The notes: generated by a model from the sequence alone, not told the origin. A stretch of 64,000 nt of DNA from Gammaproteobacteria bacterium (GCA_018666555.1 JABIZD010000084.1:29116-93115), one strand, 5' to 3'; shown: positions 9,135-19,469, numbered from the stretch's first letter. Made by a program: numbers and translations.

Positions 9135-9482
9135 AATGTGACTGCCCCAGTATCTCAAAGCGCCTCGTTCAGGGTTTTAGTGTATCATCCGGTAGTTGCC
9201 TGCCAATCAATCATCCCTTGCTAACGTGATAATCTAAAAGCCTGACTTCAGCTTTGTTCCGATCCGATATCATACCCTGCCTGTGAGCCTGTCTAACCGC
9301 AAGACTTGCAAAAAGCGATAGTAAATCAATTCGTGGTTGCTCGCTTCAAAATAGGTAAATGTTCGAAAATCACCTTTCCGGCTTAGTTTAATTTAAACTA
9401 CTTCGTAACATGGAAGAATCGTAAACCTTGAATACCTGTAAAAACAACCAGGCACGGATAACTAAATGGATCGGACAACTAA
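9135..9482. other. Intergenic region upstream of the sulfotransferase gene
   Basis: About 350 bases between divergent GST and sulfotransferase genes. No RNA gene is seen. It contains a 17-bp perfect palindrome (9384-9400) and a 17-bp tandem duplication that copies the start region of the sulfotransferase gene (9455-9488), both described separately. Confidence 0.4.
9384..9400. promoter_or_regulatory. Perfect 17-bp AT-rich palindrome, possible operator
   Basis: TAGTTTAATTTAAACTA has two 8-bp arms around a single central T. It lies about 80 bases before the sulfotransferase start, a place where a dimeric regulator could bind. The binding protein is unknown. Confidence 0.35.
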
Positions 9483-9488
9483 ATGGAT
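9455..9488 (+). repeat. Tandem 17-bp duplication of a start region
   Basis: Two adjacent 17-bp copies (9455-9471 and 9472-9488) differ at one base. Each contains a GGA Shine-Dalgarno-like element and an ATG. The first ATG (9466) opens a frame of only eight codons, ending in TAG at 9490-9492, overlapping the real start at 9483. Confidence 0.7.
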
Positions 9489-10847
9489 TTAGATCTTAAA
9501 GAAATAGATAAACTGGAAGCATCCAGGGATTATACAAATGCCATCAGTAGCCTGAAGGCAATGCTTGCCCAGGACCAGACTGAGATAATTCGATATCGCC
9601 TTGCCCTGATAGAACTCAAAACAGGCCAGGTCAAAAATGCCCTTGCAAATTTCCAACTATGTAGTGCATTGGAGCCACAGAATCATGGCGTCACCCTCAA
9701 CTATGGGCATGCCCTGAAGGCCGCCGGAGAAAACCAGCAAGCAGCAGAAAAGTACCTCCAGTTAACCAAAATGACAGATAACAAAATTGTAGCCATTGGT
9801 TACTGGAGCCTTGCTAGCCTGAAGAGTTACTCGTTCCTGGCTGAAGACATCGATGACATAACTCAACGCCTGAAACTTGAAACAACCCCTCCGGGTTACA
9901 GAGGATTATTATTACTGAGCCTCGCTGAAGCGCTGGATCAGCAAGGCAACGACGATGAAGCCTTTATGGCCCTACAAAGAGGCAATGACATCATCGCTCA
10001 ACACCGGCCCTTCAGGGGGGATCTTTACCAGCAGCTGATCCAGGCATTGATGCGTGATTTCAAGCCATCGGCAAACTCAAATACAGAAAGCCTGGACACA
10101 CCTATCTTCATCATCGGCATGCCACGCTCGGGAAGCACCCTGTTAGAACAAATCCTGGCAAATCACTCACAGGTTGAGGCGACCCATGAGCTTTTATTCC
10201 TTGGAGATATCTCCATAGAACTCGAAAACAAGGGCGGCTATGCTAAACAACTGAGTTATCTCCCTGCCGAAAAAGCAACCGCATTTGCACATGATTATCT
10301 GACAAAAACGGCCATCTATCGAGATACTGACAGCGCCTACTTTATTGACAAAAACCCCAATAACTTTCTCCATATTGGCCTGATAAAAACGATTTTTCCT
10401 GACGCTAGAATCATCAATATAGTTCGAGACCCGTTAGATAATGGTGTCGGTGTTTTTCGCCACTTTTTCAGCGAAGGTCATGAATTCAGCTATTCTTTCG
10501 AAGCCATCATTTTCTACTGGCAGGGCTATTTAGCGCTAATGCAGCACTGGCAAAACCTTTTTCCGGGTGAGATCTACAATCTCTCATATGAGCACCTTGT
10601 AAGGCACCCGGATGCCAGTATCGAAGCCTTGCTTGATTATTGTCAGCTAACCTCAGAACCAGCTTGCTTTGCGCCTGAAAAGTCTAATAGAGCCGTACTG
10701 ACCCCGAGTGCAGCCCAAGTTAGAAAACCTATTTCAGCATCTGCTATCGGCAGCGGCCTTAAATACAAAAATCATTTAAAGGTGCATCTACCCTCTCTTG
10801 CTCTGATTCGTAACAAAGCAGATGAAATTTTTTCTCTCAGCAGATGA
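9483..10847 (+). CDS. TPR-domain sulfotransferase
   Basis: A 454-residue protein with N-terminal tetratricopeptide-like helices (about 1-180, e.g. NYGHALKAAGENQQAAEKY) and a C-terminal sulfotransferase domain. The 5'-phosphosulfate-binding loop GMPRSGSTLLEQ begins at about residue 212, and the 3'-phosphate site is probably IVRDPLDNGVGVFRHFF. It should transfer sulfate from PAPS to a hydroxyl of an unknown protein or small-molecule acceptor. No signal peptide. The start lies in the second copy of a duplicated initiation region. It is followed on the same strand by the SirB1-like gene (about 96 bases). Confidence 0.88.
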   Translation: MDLDLKEIDKLEASRDYTNAISSLKAMLAQDQTEIIRYRLALIELKTGQVKNALANFQLCSALEPQNHGVTLNYGHALKAAGENQQAAEKYLQLTKMTDNKIVAIGYWSLASLKSYSFLAEDIDDITQRLKLETTPPGYRGLLLLSLAEALDQQGNDDEAFMALQRGNDIIAQHRPFRGDLYQQLIQALMRDFKPSANSNTESLDTPIFIIGMPRSGSTLLEQILANHSQVEATHELLFLGDISIELENKGGYAKQLSYLPAEKATAFAHDYLTKTAIYRDTDSAYFIDKNPNNFLHIGLIKTIFPDARIINIVRDPLDNGVGVFRHFFSEGHEFSYSFEAIIFYWQGYLALMQHWQNLFPGEIYNLSYEHLVRHPDASIEALLDYCQLTSEPACFAPEKSNRAVLTPSAAQVRKPISASAIGSGLKYKNHLKVHLPSLALIRNKADEIFSLSR

Positions 10848-10943
10848 ACTAGCTTGTTCGGTTCAGCTGTTGGTAACCTGTCTTTATGATCTAAAAGCCA
10901 TGAAACATGTGTCATAGTCGTCATATTCTTGTAAAGTAATTTG

Positions 10944-11762
10944 ATGAGAGAACCTCAGCAAACGCTTACAGAAATCGCTCAACTGCAGGATCACCAGATC
11001 TCCCTGGATCGTGCCGCGCTGATCATCGCTGCTGAGACTCAAAAGGACCTGGATGTTGGTGCCTACCTTGCGATGCTGGACAGTCTCGCCCTGACATTAC
11101 AAAAGAAGATTAGTAAAGACCCCGCGGTTGCTGCGCAACAACTCATTGATTTTATTCATAAAGATGAGAGATTCAAAGGTAACACCAACGATTATTATGC
11201 TCCTGATAACAGCTATTTAAACCGCGTTATCGATACTCGCCAGGGCATACCTTTGTCCCTTGCTCTCATTCACCTGGCTCTGGGCAACCGTCTTAACATC
11301 AACATCAAGGGGATTAATTTCCCGGGTCACTTCCTGATGCAGTATGAAGCATTTGAAAACCGCATTATTGATCCATTTACCGGCCGAAAGCTCAGTCAGA
11401 GCGACTGCGCCACTTTATTAAAACAGATAGCAGGGCCAACTGCCGTGATCAATCCTAGCCATATGCAACAGGCTACCAATATCGGCATCCTGGCCAGGCT
11501 TCTGGACAACCTAAAGCAGATACACTGGCGCGCCAAAAACTGGCAATCGGCAAGCCATTGCTTGCGTCAGCAAATTCTCCTCATGCCAGAACAATATGAA
11601 TTCCAGGTTCAGTACGGTGCCGTAAAAGAAATGCAGGGCGACCGCATTGGCGCACAGCAGACTTATCTCAACATCCTTGAGCAATGCAGCAATCCGAAGA
11701 CAAAACAGACCGCAGCGCAACGCCTGCTAAGCATCGAAAAAAAACCGCATGTCATTCACTAA
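10944..11762 (+). CDS. SirB1-family protein (transglutaminase-like fold plus TPR)
   Basis: A 272-residue protein of the SirB1/UPF0162 family. The central part (residues about 85-160: NSYLNRVIDTRQGIPLSLALI, GINFPGHFLMQY, IDPFTGRKLS) is the transglutaminase-like core, and the C-terminal helices resemble a TPR repeat. The biochemical role is not established; family members are cytosolic. I chose the ATG at 10944 over the TTG three bases earlier. Confidence 0.88.
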   Translation: MREPQQTLTEIAQLQDHQISLDRAALIIAAETQKDLDVGAYLAMLDSLALTLQKKISKDPAVAAQQLIDFIHKDERFKGNTNDYYAPDNSYLNRVIDTRQGIPLSLALIHLALGNRLNINIKGINFPGHFLMQYEAFENRIIDPFTGRKLSQSDCATLLKQIAGPTAVINPSHMQQATNIGILARLLDNLKQIHWRAKNWQSASHCLRQQILLMPEQYEFQVQYGAVKEMQGDRIGAQQTYLNILEQCSNPKTKQTAAQRLLSIEKKPHVIH

Positions 11763-11825
11763 CCGAACCAAGCCGACTCTCTGCGCTCCACCTGCGACCA
11801 TCTCAGGACAGGTAATCAGACAGGA

Positions 11826-12890
11826 TTAACTAGTCTGGAGCAATTCCATAGCTGCTTCGGCTCTACGCGCAACGCCTTCCTTCTGCCGAGCTAAATCCAC
11901 ACCATGATCTTCGCCCATTGCTCCAACTAAATAGCGTTTATAAACGCCTTGCCCGATCGCGGCCAGCCGCCAGTGCTGGAAGGCGCGATAATAATTAATA
12001 TTACTGAGATCTCTACCGGTTCTCTGGCAATAGAGCTCACACAAGGTATCCCTCGACGGATATCCACCAACTGCGGTAGGTGGCTGATCTGCCACATCAA
12101 TTCCAACGACTTCATCTTCACCCAACCAATTGTTCAAAAGATAGCCCAGGTCAGCCAGAGGATCTCCCAACGTACACAACTCCCAGTCAAGGATCGCCTC
12201 TACACGCCCCTGGTCAACTATCATGTTTCCCAATCTAAAATCACCATGTACGATGCTGGCTCCAAGCTGTTCCGGTATTCGTTCCATCAATAAAGCAGAA
12301 CTTGCTTCCATTTCAGGTATGTCATGAGTCTTTGTCGCCTGCCATTGTTTATTCCATCGATTAAGTTGACGGGAAAGATAAGCTTCCTTCCGGCCTAGTG
12401 TCCCCAGGCCTACCGCATCCATATCCACATCGTGGAGGTCGCAGAGAATATGAATAACATTATGCGCCAAATCTGGGCGTGCTTGCGCGGGAATAGTCGA
12501 TCCTATAACGGCATCATTGAGCACCACTCCTTCTACAAAGTCCATGACATAAAAGTCAGCTCCATTAACCGTTTTATCCTGACAAAGACCGAGCGCTTCC
12601 GGCACTGGTACCTTGGTCTGCCTCAGGGCATGAATAATTCGATACTCACGACTCATATCATGGGCACTTTCAAGGACATGACCCAAGGGAGGACGCCGCA
12701 GGACAACAGCCCTGCCTGTCGCATCTTCACATTTAAATGTCAGATTTGAATGACCGCCGGTTATTAGCTGGTAGTCCACTGGACTTTCAAAATTGGGTAC
12801 CTGTTGTTCTAACCAATGAGAAACCTGTTTTTCTAAAATTCCTTCCGGCATATTTTTCTCCCATAGATCTGAAGGCAACTGAATAGACAT
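11826..12890 (-). CDS. Phosphotransferase family protein (APH fold, ACAD10/11-like)
   Basis: A 354-residue kinase-fold protein of the aminoglycoside phosphotransferase family. The N-lobe has LITGGHSNLTFKC and a VVLRRPPLG lysine/arginine strand; the catalytic loop HGDFRLGNM and the metal-binding ILDWELCTLGDPLADLGY follow. This branch resembles the kinase domain next to acyl-CoA dehydrogenases (ACAD10/11), which phosphorylates 4-hydroxyacyl-CoA. A role in hydroxyacyl catabolism is plausible but inferred. It is divergent from the quinone oxidoreductase at 13026. A second family member lies at 30527. Confidence 0.85.
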   Translation of the reverse strand: MSIQLPSDLWEKNMPEGILEKQVSHWLEQQVPNFESPVDYQLITGGHSNLTFKCEDATGRAVVLRRPPLGHVLESAHDMSREYRIIHALRQTKVPVPEALGLCQDKTVNGADFYVMDFVEGVVLNDAVIGSTIPAQARPDLAHNVIHILCDLHDVDMDAVGLGTLGRKEAYLSRQLNRWNKQWQATKTHDIPEMEASSALLMERIPEQLGASIVHGDFRLGNMIVDQGRVEAILDWELCTLGDPLADLGYLLNNWLGEDEVVGIDVADQPPTAVGGYPSRDTLCELYCQRTGRDLSNINYYRAFQHWRLAAIGQGVYKRYLVGAMGEDHGVDLARQKEGVARRAEAAMELLQTS

Positions 12891-13025
12891 TATGACTATT
12901 ATCAGTACTCAAACAACAAGCCCATAAAGTTACTCTCTTGAAAGCGAGCATGTCTGTATGCTTGAAGTGAACAAAACAGGTAATATCTTATCCTGCCTCA
13001 TTATACATTGCCTCTCTGGACAAAA

Positions 13026-14054
13026 ATGAAAATAAAAACCGCCCTCTGCCGTACCATCAGCGATGACATCAACACCCTGTCTCTGGACACTATCGAGATT
13101 CCAGCCCCAGGTCGAGATCAAGTGCAGATACGCATAAAGGCCTGTGCGGTCAATTTTCCCGATATCCTTATGATCCAGGGTAAATATCAATTCAAACCAC
13201 AGCTCCCGTTCGCGCCCGGGGGTGAATTTGCTGGCGATATTATTGCCATAGGTAATGCCGTAACTGGTTTCAAGGTGGGGGACCGGGTGGTTGGGTCCGA
13301 TCGAAGCGGCGGTTTTGCAGAAGCAATCAACCTCAATCCTAGTCAGTTAAAACACATCCCGGGTGATCTTTCTTACGCAAAAGCAGCAACCTACTCAACG
13401 GCGTACTTAACCGCTTTCGTCGCATTAACCATTCGCGGCAATCTTCAGGCAGGCGAAACTTTGTTAGTACATGGTGCGACTGGTGGTGTCGGTATGGCAG
13501 CAGTTGACCTCGGCAAATATCTCGGCGCCACAGTGATCGCGACGGGTGGTACCGACGCAAAACTTAGCGTAGTAAAAGCTCGTGGCGCCGATCACGTCAT
13601 CAATTACAGCCAACAAGACGGAAGCCTTGGCGGCTTTCGGGATACGGTCAAGAAGCTTACCCAGGGAAACGGTGCCGACGTCATCTATGACCCCGTCGGT
13701 GGGTCAGTTTTTGATGAATCGATGCGCTGCATCAACTGGGGCGGCAGAATCCTGGCGATCGGTTTTACCAGTGGGGTTTGGCCAAAAGCTGCCGTCAATC
13801 ACATATTAATCAAGCAGATTTCGGTTATTGGGGTTCGAGCCGGTGAAATCGGTCGACGAGATCCGGCGTTAGGCCGCAAAAGCCGTCAGAAAATCTATCA
13901 GTTGCTCGCAGATGGCCTAATTGATCCTCATGTTTGTGCCGGGTTTCCGCTTGAAGCTGCAGTAGATGCTTTAAAAATGCTCGAACAGAGGAAAGTCGTC
14001 GGTAAATGTGTCGTAACCATGAATGGTTATTCGCTGGAACCCTCAGCAGGCTGA
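13026..14054 (+). CDS. NADPH:quinone oxidoreductase, zinc-independent MDR family
   Basis: A 342-residue MDR protein with an N-terminal GroES-like domain (NFPDILMIQGKYQFKPQ, PFAPGGEFAGDI) and NADPH-binding motif HGATGGVGMAAVDLG near residue 155. Zinc ligands are missing. It is a paralogue of the protein at 2437-3423. I chose the ATG at 13026 (MKIKTALC); an in-frame TTG at 13008 would add six residues. Its 3' end overlaps the convergent CoA-transferase gene by 28 bases. Confidence 0.88.
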   Translation: MKIKTALCRTISDDINTLSLDTIEIPAPGRDQVQIRIKACAVNFPDILMIQGKYQFKPQLPFAPGGEFAGDIIAIGNAVTGFKVGDRVVGSDRSGGFAEAINLNPSQLKHIPGDLSYAKAATYSTAYLTAFVALTIRGNLQAGETLLVHGATGGVGMAAVDLGKYLGATVIATGGTDAKLSVVKARGADHVINYSQQDGSLGGFRDTVKKLTQGNGADVIYDPVGGSVFDESMRCINWGGRILAIGFTSGVWPKAAVNHILIKQISVIGVRAGEIGRRDPALGRKSRQKIYQLLADGLIDPHVCAGFPLEAAVDALKMLEQRKVVGKCVVTMNGYSLEPSAG

Positions 14055-15247
14055 ACTGCAACAATGCTACCATTCTCAGCAAATGCTGATATAGCGGTAT
14101 TACTATAGCCAATATCCCTGAGTATATTGATAGTATCCTGACCAATGACTGGAGGGTCGTGTGGTGGTACTTTTGCTGCCCCTTGCACCTTGATGGGGTT
14201 TGCAACGGTCCACTTGAAATCCGGGTTTTCAGACACAGTTTCGACAATGACGCCGTTTTCAATGAGTTGTGCATCCGTTATAACATCGGCTAGTTTTTCA
14301 ACGATGCTGTAGGTCAGATTTTCAGTATCAAGAGCCCGGCAAGCCTGCGCTACGGTCATAGTCAAAAAGGCGCTGGCTATCATCTCTTTGATCTTATCTC
14401 GGTGATGCATAAGATTTCTTAGCGTTGTAAACCGCTCATCTCCTATCCATTCCGGATGCCCCAGGCAACGCGCCAGGCCCGGCCATTCTTTTTCTGGATT
14501 AGGAATTACCAACACCAAAAAACGATTTTCCTTCGTTTGATAGATCATTGAGAATGGTGACCGATAGCCTTTTTCGTCCAATAACTCAGCCAGATCATAG
14601 CCGGCAATGGCACCTTGCAAATGCATACCATTTGACCAGCAGCCATTGGCCACCAGAGAAGTCTCTACATAATCTCCCAAACCAGTCCTATCGCGCTGAT
14701 AAAGCGCCATCATTATCCCGGCAAATAGTGTCATGGCAGACGCATGATCACCCACTCCCCCAAGCGGAACCGTCGGTGCTTGCTGATGGGGCTTTAACAA
14801 ATCGGTGATGCCCGTTCTTGCCCACCAGGCTGTGGTGTCATAACCACGACGCTCCCCATCCGGCCCCTGAGTTCCAAATGCGGTCAATTGCGCTATCACC
14901 AATTTTGGATTTCTCTTTTTGAGTTCATCAACGGTCAGTTCGAATTGTTGCAACTGGTCTTCCCGGAAATTTAATATCAACACATCTGCACGATCTACCA
15001 GCCGATGCATGATCGCCCGGCCTTCCTCCTTATAAAGATCAATGGCTATATCCCGTTTGTTCCGAGAGGTCAGAGCCCAGTTGTAATCAGTTCTATATCG
15101 ACCATGCAGTAATCGATAAGCATCACCAGCAGGCGCTTCAACTTTAATCACCTGGGCACCAAAGTCCGCAAAAATAGTCGCCGCTCCTGGGCCAGCGACA
15201 AAGGAGGCGGCGTCAATTACGGTCAAATCTTCAAATAAATAGGCCAT
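14027..15247 (-). CDS. CaiB/BaiF type III CoA-transferase
   Basis: A 406-residue family III CoA-transferase. Characteristic segments are LTVIDAASFVAGPGAATIFADFGAQV at the N-terminus (nucleotide/CoA-binding fold), HGRYRTDYNWALTSRNKRD, and GVGDHASAMTLFAG, whose Asp is the likely catalytic aspartate that carries the mixed anhydride. It moves CoA between carboxylic acids and probably activates a catabolic substrate. The start is the ATG at 15247. It is divergent from, and closely spaced with, the acyl-CoA ligase gene, suggesting shared control. Its last 28 bases overlap the end of the quinone oxidoreductase gene. Confidence 0.9.
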   Translation of the reverse strand: MAYLFEDLTVIDAASFVAGPGAATIFADFGAQVIKVEAPAGDAYRLLHGRYRTDYNWALTSRNKRDIAIDLYKEEGRAIMHRLVDRADVLILNFREDQLQQFELTVDELKKRNPKLVIAQLTAFGTQGPDGERRGYDTTAWWARTGITDLLKPHQQAPTVPLGGVGDHASAMTLFAGIMMALYQRDRTGLGDYVETSLVANGCWSNGMHLQGAIAGYDLAELLDEKGYRSPFSMIYQTKENRFLVLVIPNPEKEWPGLARCLGHPEWIGDERFTTLRNLMHHRDKIKEMIASAFLTMTVAQACRALDTENLTYSIVEKLADVITDAQLIENGVIVETVSENPDFKWTVANPIKVQGAAKVPPHDPPVIGQDTINILRDIGYSNTAISAFAENGSIVAVQPAEGSSE

Positions 15248-15315
15248 CAAATTTGCATCAACGAGTCAGAATGCCTATCTTAGCCCAACTTAGTTTGCTG
15301 GAAGACACATTTATT

Positions 15316-17013
15316 ATGCATGCAACGCTACAATCAGTCTGGGATGAACTGTCAGGACAAGACGGACAATATGAAATAGAAGAGAGCCTCGTTCGAGGAT
15401 CTCCAATGAAAACATTTAAATCGGCGCCGCCGAGCCTGCGAGAAATCTGGCTGGCATCCGCAGTCCATGAGCATCGGGAATACCTCGTGTACGAAGACCA
15501 GCGATGGACCTATGGTGAGGTTCACAAAATGGTCAATAGCATCGCTGCTTGGATGTGCAAACAAAACATCGCTCAGGGTGACCGTATCGCCATTGCCATG
15601 CGTAACTATCCAGAGTGGATGATCTGCTATTGGGCAGCGGTGGCGTCCGGGCTCACCGTCGTTGGGATCAATGCGTGGTGGGTTGAAGATGAACTCGACT
15701 ATGCCATCGACGATTCCCAGCCAAAGATACTGTTTTGTGATCAGGAAAGGTTAACAAGGTTCACGGCCATAAGAGACCGGCACACTGATGTGAAAGTGGT
15801 AGGGATTCGCCTCGAGGAACCTGCCGAGCAGGTCTTCGACTTTGCTGAAGTGGCACAATTTCCTGGAGCACTACCCGACCGAATCATCGATCCAGACCAA
15901 GATGCCTGTATTTTTTACACTTCAGGAACAACAGGGAGACCCAAGGGAGCCCAGCAAACCCATCGAGGCTGTGTACACAACATTATGAATATGGGCTTCT
16001 GGGGGCAATGCCTTTCCCAAACCATGGCAAAATTTCATGACACGGCCTTGATCGACCCTCAGGACGTACCGCCAATTTCAGCGCTGGTCACCACGCCGTT
16101 ATTTCACGTCACTGCAAACAACTGTTTGGCTCAAGCATCTACCGTGGCGGGTGGTAAGCTGGTGCATATGTACAAATGGGATGCAACCGTTGCCCTGCAA
16201 TTAATTGAAAGAGAGAAAATCAGCAGCCTGACAGGTGTACCCGTTATGAGCCGCGAGTTGATCAGTCATCCCGACTTTAATCAATACGATACTTCGAGTT
16301 TGAAATCAGTTGGTGGCGGCGGAGCTCAGCTACAACCCGATCTTGTTTCTAAAATAGAACAGACGGTCAGCACTGCCAGACCCGGTACCGGCTATGGCAT
16401 GACCGAGACCTGCGGAATTATCACATCGATAGGTGGTGACTTTTTCGTTCAAAATCCTGAGAGCTGCGGAAGAGCAATGCCGACTTTCGAAGTAAAAACA
16501 GTCGACGATCAGGGAAATGAGACTTTGCCTGGTGAGTCAGGTGAACTCTGGGTACGAGGTGCGCCGGTAATTAAAGGCTACCTCAATCAACCGCAGGCAA
16601 CCTTAGAGACCATCACCGATGGTTGGTTGCACACTGGCGACGTCGCCTGGATTGACGATAATAAATTCATCTATATCGTCGATAGAGTCAAGGACATGGT
16701 CCTCAGAGGCGGCGAAAATATTTATTGCTCAGAAGTAGAAACCGTTTTATTCCAAATGGATCAGATCGCTGAGTGCAGCGTCTTCGGAATCGCTGATGAT
16801 CGTCTGGGTGAAGAGGTCGGAGCCGCCATTTACTGTCGAGAGCAGGAACAGGCAACCGCTGAGCAGATTCGCACTTTCTGCAGCAGTCGGATGGCGAAAC
16901 ATAAAATCCCTCGATACCTATGGCTGCTTGACACCCCTCTGCCTCGAAATGCCAGCGGAAAATTCCTCAAGCGAGAATTAAAGGATCAATTACCGATTAA
17001 CCAGGCACTATAA
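15316..17013 (+). CDS. Acyl-CoA synthetase (AMP-binding, ANL superfamily)
   Basis: A 565-residue ANL-family ligase. The P-loop-like motif YTSGTTGRPKG is at residues 201-211, followed by GYGMTETCG, the hinge-region DGWLHTGD and VDRVKDMVLRGGENI, and the C-terminal lysine motif NASGKFLKREL. It activates a carboxylic acid to acyl-AMP and then acyl-CoA. Start choice is uncertain: the ATG at 15316 has a GGAAG element at 15300-15304, while the ATG at 15271 and TTG at 15253 remain open in frame. It is divergent from the CoA-transferase. A second ligase is at 53308. Confidence 0.88.
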   Translation: MHATLQSVWDELSGQDGQYEIEESLVRGSPMKTFKSAPPSLREIWLASAVHEHREYLVYEDQRWTYGEVHKMVNSIAAWMCKQNIAQGDRIAIAMRNYPEWMICYWAAVASGLTVVGINAWWVEDELDYAIDDSQPKILFCDQERLTRFTAIRDRHTDVKVVGIRLEEPAEQVFDFAEVAQFPGALPDRIIDPDQDACIFYTSGTTGRPKGAQQTHRGCVHNIMNMGFWGQCLSQTMAKFHDTALIDPQDVPPISALVTTPLFHVTANNCLAQASTVAGGKLVHMYKWDATVALQLIEREKISSLTGVPVMSRELISHPDFNQYDTSSLKSVGGGGAQLQPDLVSKIEQTVSTARPGTGYGMTETCGIITSIGGDFFVQNPESCGRAMPTFEVKTVDDQGNETLPGESGELWVRGAPVIKGYLNQPQATLETITDGWLHTGDVAWIDDNKFIYIVDRVKDMVLRGGENIYCSEVETVLFQMDQIAECSVFGIADDRLGEEVGAAIYCREQEQATAEQIRTFCSSRMAKHKIPRYLWLLDTPLPRNASGKFLKRELKDQLPINQAL

Positions 17014-17028
17014 ATTCAGTATCCGGAC

Positions 17029-19086
17029 CTAACCTCGTTTTTTTCGGTTCTTACCCGGACCCTTTTTAGGTAAATCCGGTAACCCCGTGTGTTGAGTACG
17101 GAAAGCCCGCTTCGGTTTATGTAAAACAGAATACTGGGTTCGTGGCACCAAGTGCTCACGACCATTGCCAATGAGATCCGTGCGCCCCATGGATCTCAGC
17201 GTGCGACGCAATAGCGGCCAATTCAACGGATCATGATAGCGCAGAAAAGCTTTATGCAAGCGGCGATTCACGGTTCCTTTGACCACTTCAACTTCACCTC
17301 TGTCATAAGACACTCGCGACAATGGATTACGTGCAGAATAATACATCGCTGTTGCTGTAGACATCGGCGACGGGTAGAAACTCTGGACCTGATCTGCACG
17401 AAAACCATTGTCTTTAAGCCATAGCGCGAGATTAAGCATATCCTCGATACCAGTACCCGGGTGACCGGCAATGAAATAAGGAATGAGATACTGCTCTTTC
17501 CCTGCCTCACTGGAAAAGCGGTCAAACATCTCCTTAAACTGGTGATAGCTGTCGATACCAGGTTTCATCATCTTCGACAATGGTTCTTTTTCAGTGTGCT
17601 CCGGGGCAATTTTCAGATAGCCACCGACATGCTCCTTAACTAGTTCCTCAACATACTCTGGCGTTTCTATGGCAAGATCGTAGCGCACACCGGACGCAAT
17701 CAATACTTTTTTAACGCCAGGTATTTCCCGGGCTTTCCGATACAAACCAATCAAGGGGGTCTGGTCAGTATTGAGATTCTTACAGATACCCGGATAAACA
17801 CAGGAAAGACGTCGACACTTTGATTCAGTTTCAGAATCCTTGCAGGCCAGTCGCCACATGTTGGCTGTCGGCCCACCCAAGTCTGAGATAATACCAGTGA
17901 ATCCAGGGGTTCTATCTCGTATCCTTTCTATTTCATTAAGAATTGACTCTTCACTGCGGCTCTGGATCAACCGGCCTTCATGTTCAGTAATCGAGCAAAA
18001 AGTACACCCACCAAAGCAGCCTCGCATAATATTGACCGAAAAACGTATCATTTCGTAAGCTGGAATTTTTTTATCACCATATATTGGATGGGGGACTCGT
18101 TGATATGGCAGATCAAAAACAGCATCGATTTCCGGGGTAGACAAGGGAATGGGCGGGGGATTCAGCCAGAGTATTTTATCTCCATGACCCTGAACCAGAG
18201 CTCGTGCATTATGCGGATTAGTTTCCCTGTGAAGAATTCTCGATGCTCGAGCGTACAGCACCTCGTCTTCAACCACCTGCTCATAACTGGGCATGACAAT
18301 ACACTGATCAAATGCATCCACGGCATTGGCAGAAGACGTCATTCGGACGGTTTGTACTACCTCATCATTAATCGTCGACTCATCAATAATGGAGGTGTTG
18401 GCAGGAATATGAGGGACAACGAAAGCCGTACCTCTGACATCACGGATGGTCTCCGGCAAGGCTCCTTGTGCGAGTCGATGCGTTACCTCCACGAGAGCCC
18501 GTTCTGCATTGCCGTAAATCAGCAAATCAGCCTTCGAATCAAGCAGGACTGAACGACGGACCTTGTCACTCCAATAATCGTAATGCGCTATTCGCCTTAA
18601 ACTCGCCTCGATGCTACCAATAACGATCGGCACCTGTTTGTAGGCTTCGCGACATCGTTGCGCGTAAACGATAACTGCTCTATCCGGCCTGAGTCCCCCC
18701 TCATTATCGGGTGAATAGGCATCTTCTCGACGAATTTTCTTGTCGGAGGTGTATCGATTAACCATTGAATCCATATTGCCACCGGCAACCCCAAAATAAA
18801 GATTGGGTTCTCCCAGGGCCTTAAAGGGCTCCGCGCTAGACCAGTCGGGCTGTGCAATGATACCAACTCTGAACCCCTGGGCTTCCAGTAAACGACCGAT
18901 AACAGCCATTCCAAAGCTGGGGTGATCGACGTAGGCGTCTCCTGTGACAATAATGACATCGCAGCTATCCCAGCCCAGGGCCAGCATCTCCGCTCGACTG
19001 GTGGGCAGAAACGTAGACGTACCAAAGCACTCAGCCCAGTACCTCGGATAATCAAATAGTTCTCTAGCTGCTGTTAATTGACTCAT
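17029..19086 (-). CDS. ygiQ: YgiQ-family radical SAM protein
   Basis: A 685-residue UPF0313/YgiQ protein. The N-terminal B12-binding-like region (about 1-300) is followed by a radical SAM core whose CX3CX2C cluster motif is Cys357, Cys361, Cys364 in [10 protein letters not shown]. The C-terminus is lysine/arginine-rich. The reaction catalysed by YgiQ is not established. Length and start match the family. It converges on the acyl-CoA ligase gene with only 15 bases between stops. Confidence 0.92.
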   Translation of the reverse strand: MSQLTAARELFDYPRYWAECFGTSTFLPTSRAEMLALGWDSCDVIIVTGDAYVDHPSFGMAVIGRLLEAQGFRVGIIAQPDWSSAEPFKALGEPNLYFGVAGGNMDSMVNRYTSDKKIRREDAYSPDNEGGLRPDRAVIVYAQRCREAYKQVPIVIGSIEASLRRIAHYDYWSDKVRRSVLLDSKADLLIYGNAERALVEVTHRLAQGALPETIRDVRGTAFVVPHIPANTSIIDESTINDEVVQTVRMTSSANAVDAFDQCIVMPSYEQVVEDEVLYARASRILHRETNPHNARALVQGHGDKILWLNPPPIPLSTPEIDAVFDLPYQRVPHPIYGDKKIPAYEMIRFSVNIMRGCFGGCTFCSITEHEGRLIQSRSEESILNEIERIRDRTPGFTGIISDLGGPTANMWRLACKDSETESKCRRLSCVYPGICKNLNTDQTPLIGLYRKAREIPGVKKVLIASGVRYDLAIETPEYVEELVKEHVGGYLKIAPEHTEKEPLSKMMKPGIDSYHQFKEMFDRFSSEAGKEQYLIPYFIAGHPGTGIEDMLNLALWLKDNGFRADQVQSFYPSPMSTATAMYYSARNPLSRVSYDRGEVEVVKGTVNRRLHKAFLRYHDPLNWPLLRRTLRSMGRTDLIGNGREHLVPRTQYSVLHKPKRAFRTQHTGLPDLPKKGPGKNRKKRG

Positions 19087-19469
19087 AAGTTTCTATTCAT
19101 GGCAAAGCGGTCATTTTAGTGAAAAATAATTCAAGCTCAATCAATATCCCCGTCTCAAACACGGCTTTCTGGGTTTTCCCGTTTTTAACAATGAACGGCA
19201 TAAGCCGACTTCAATAGCACGGGTCAACTCTGTTAACAAACAATTGGCTTTCGCGACCCTATATTAGCTTTAAAGTTGCCGCCGATCCTGCTAAATTTGC
19301 CTTTTTAAATATTGCGCTCTGATGCGGCAGATTTATCGCATTTTCGCCCCTGTTGAACAAAAAAAATGAGACAACATTACCCGACATCACGATAAATATC
19401 CTTTTAATAAGTTAAATCAGGCTTTATATAAGATAAAAGGAACAGTAGGACCGGTATGGAACAAAACAC
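19087..19469. other. Intergenic promoter region of pckG and ygiQ
   Basis: About 380 bases between divergent genes, AT-rich towards pckG. A TATAAG -10-like hexamer lies at 19427-19432 with a weak -35 partner. A five-codon frame (ATG 19456 to TGA 19471-19473, MEQNT) has a AGGA element before it and overlaps the pckG ATG as ATGA, so it could couple translation, or be chance. No RNA gene is seen. Confidence 0.4.

Noticed and set aside
11826..12890. Antibiotic resistance kinase from the aminoglycoside phosphotransferase fold
   Set aside because: The sequence belongs to the ACAD10/11-like branch found with acyl-CoA metabolism, not to resistance enzymes.
17980..18552. Long plus-strand frame antisense to ygiQ
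   Set aside because: It lies wholly within the clear ygiQ gene on the other strand and resembles no protein.
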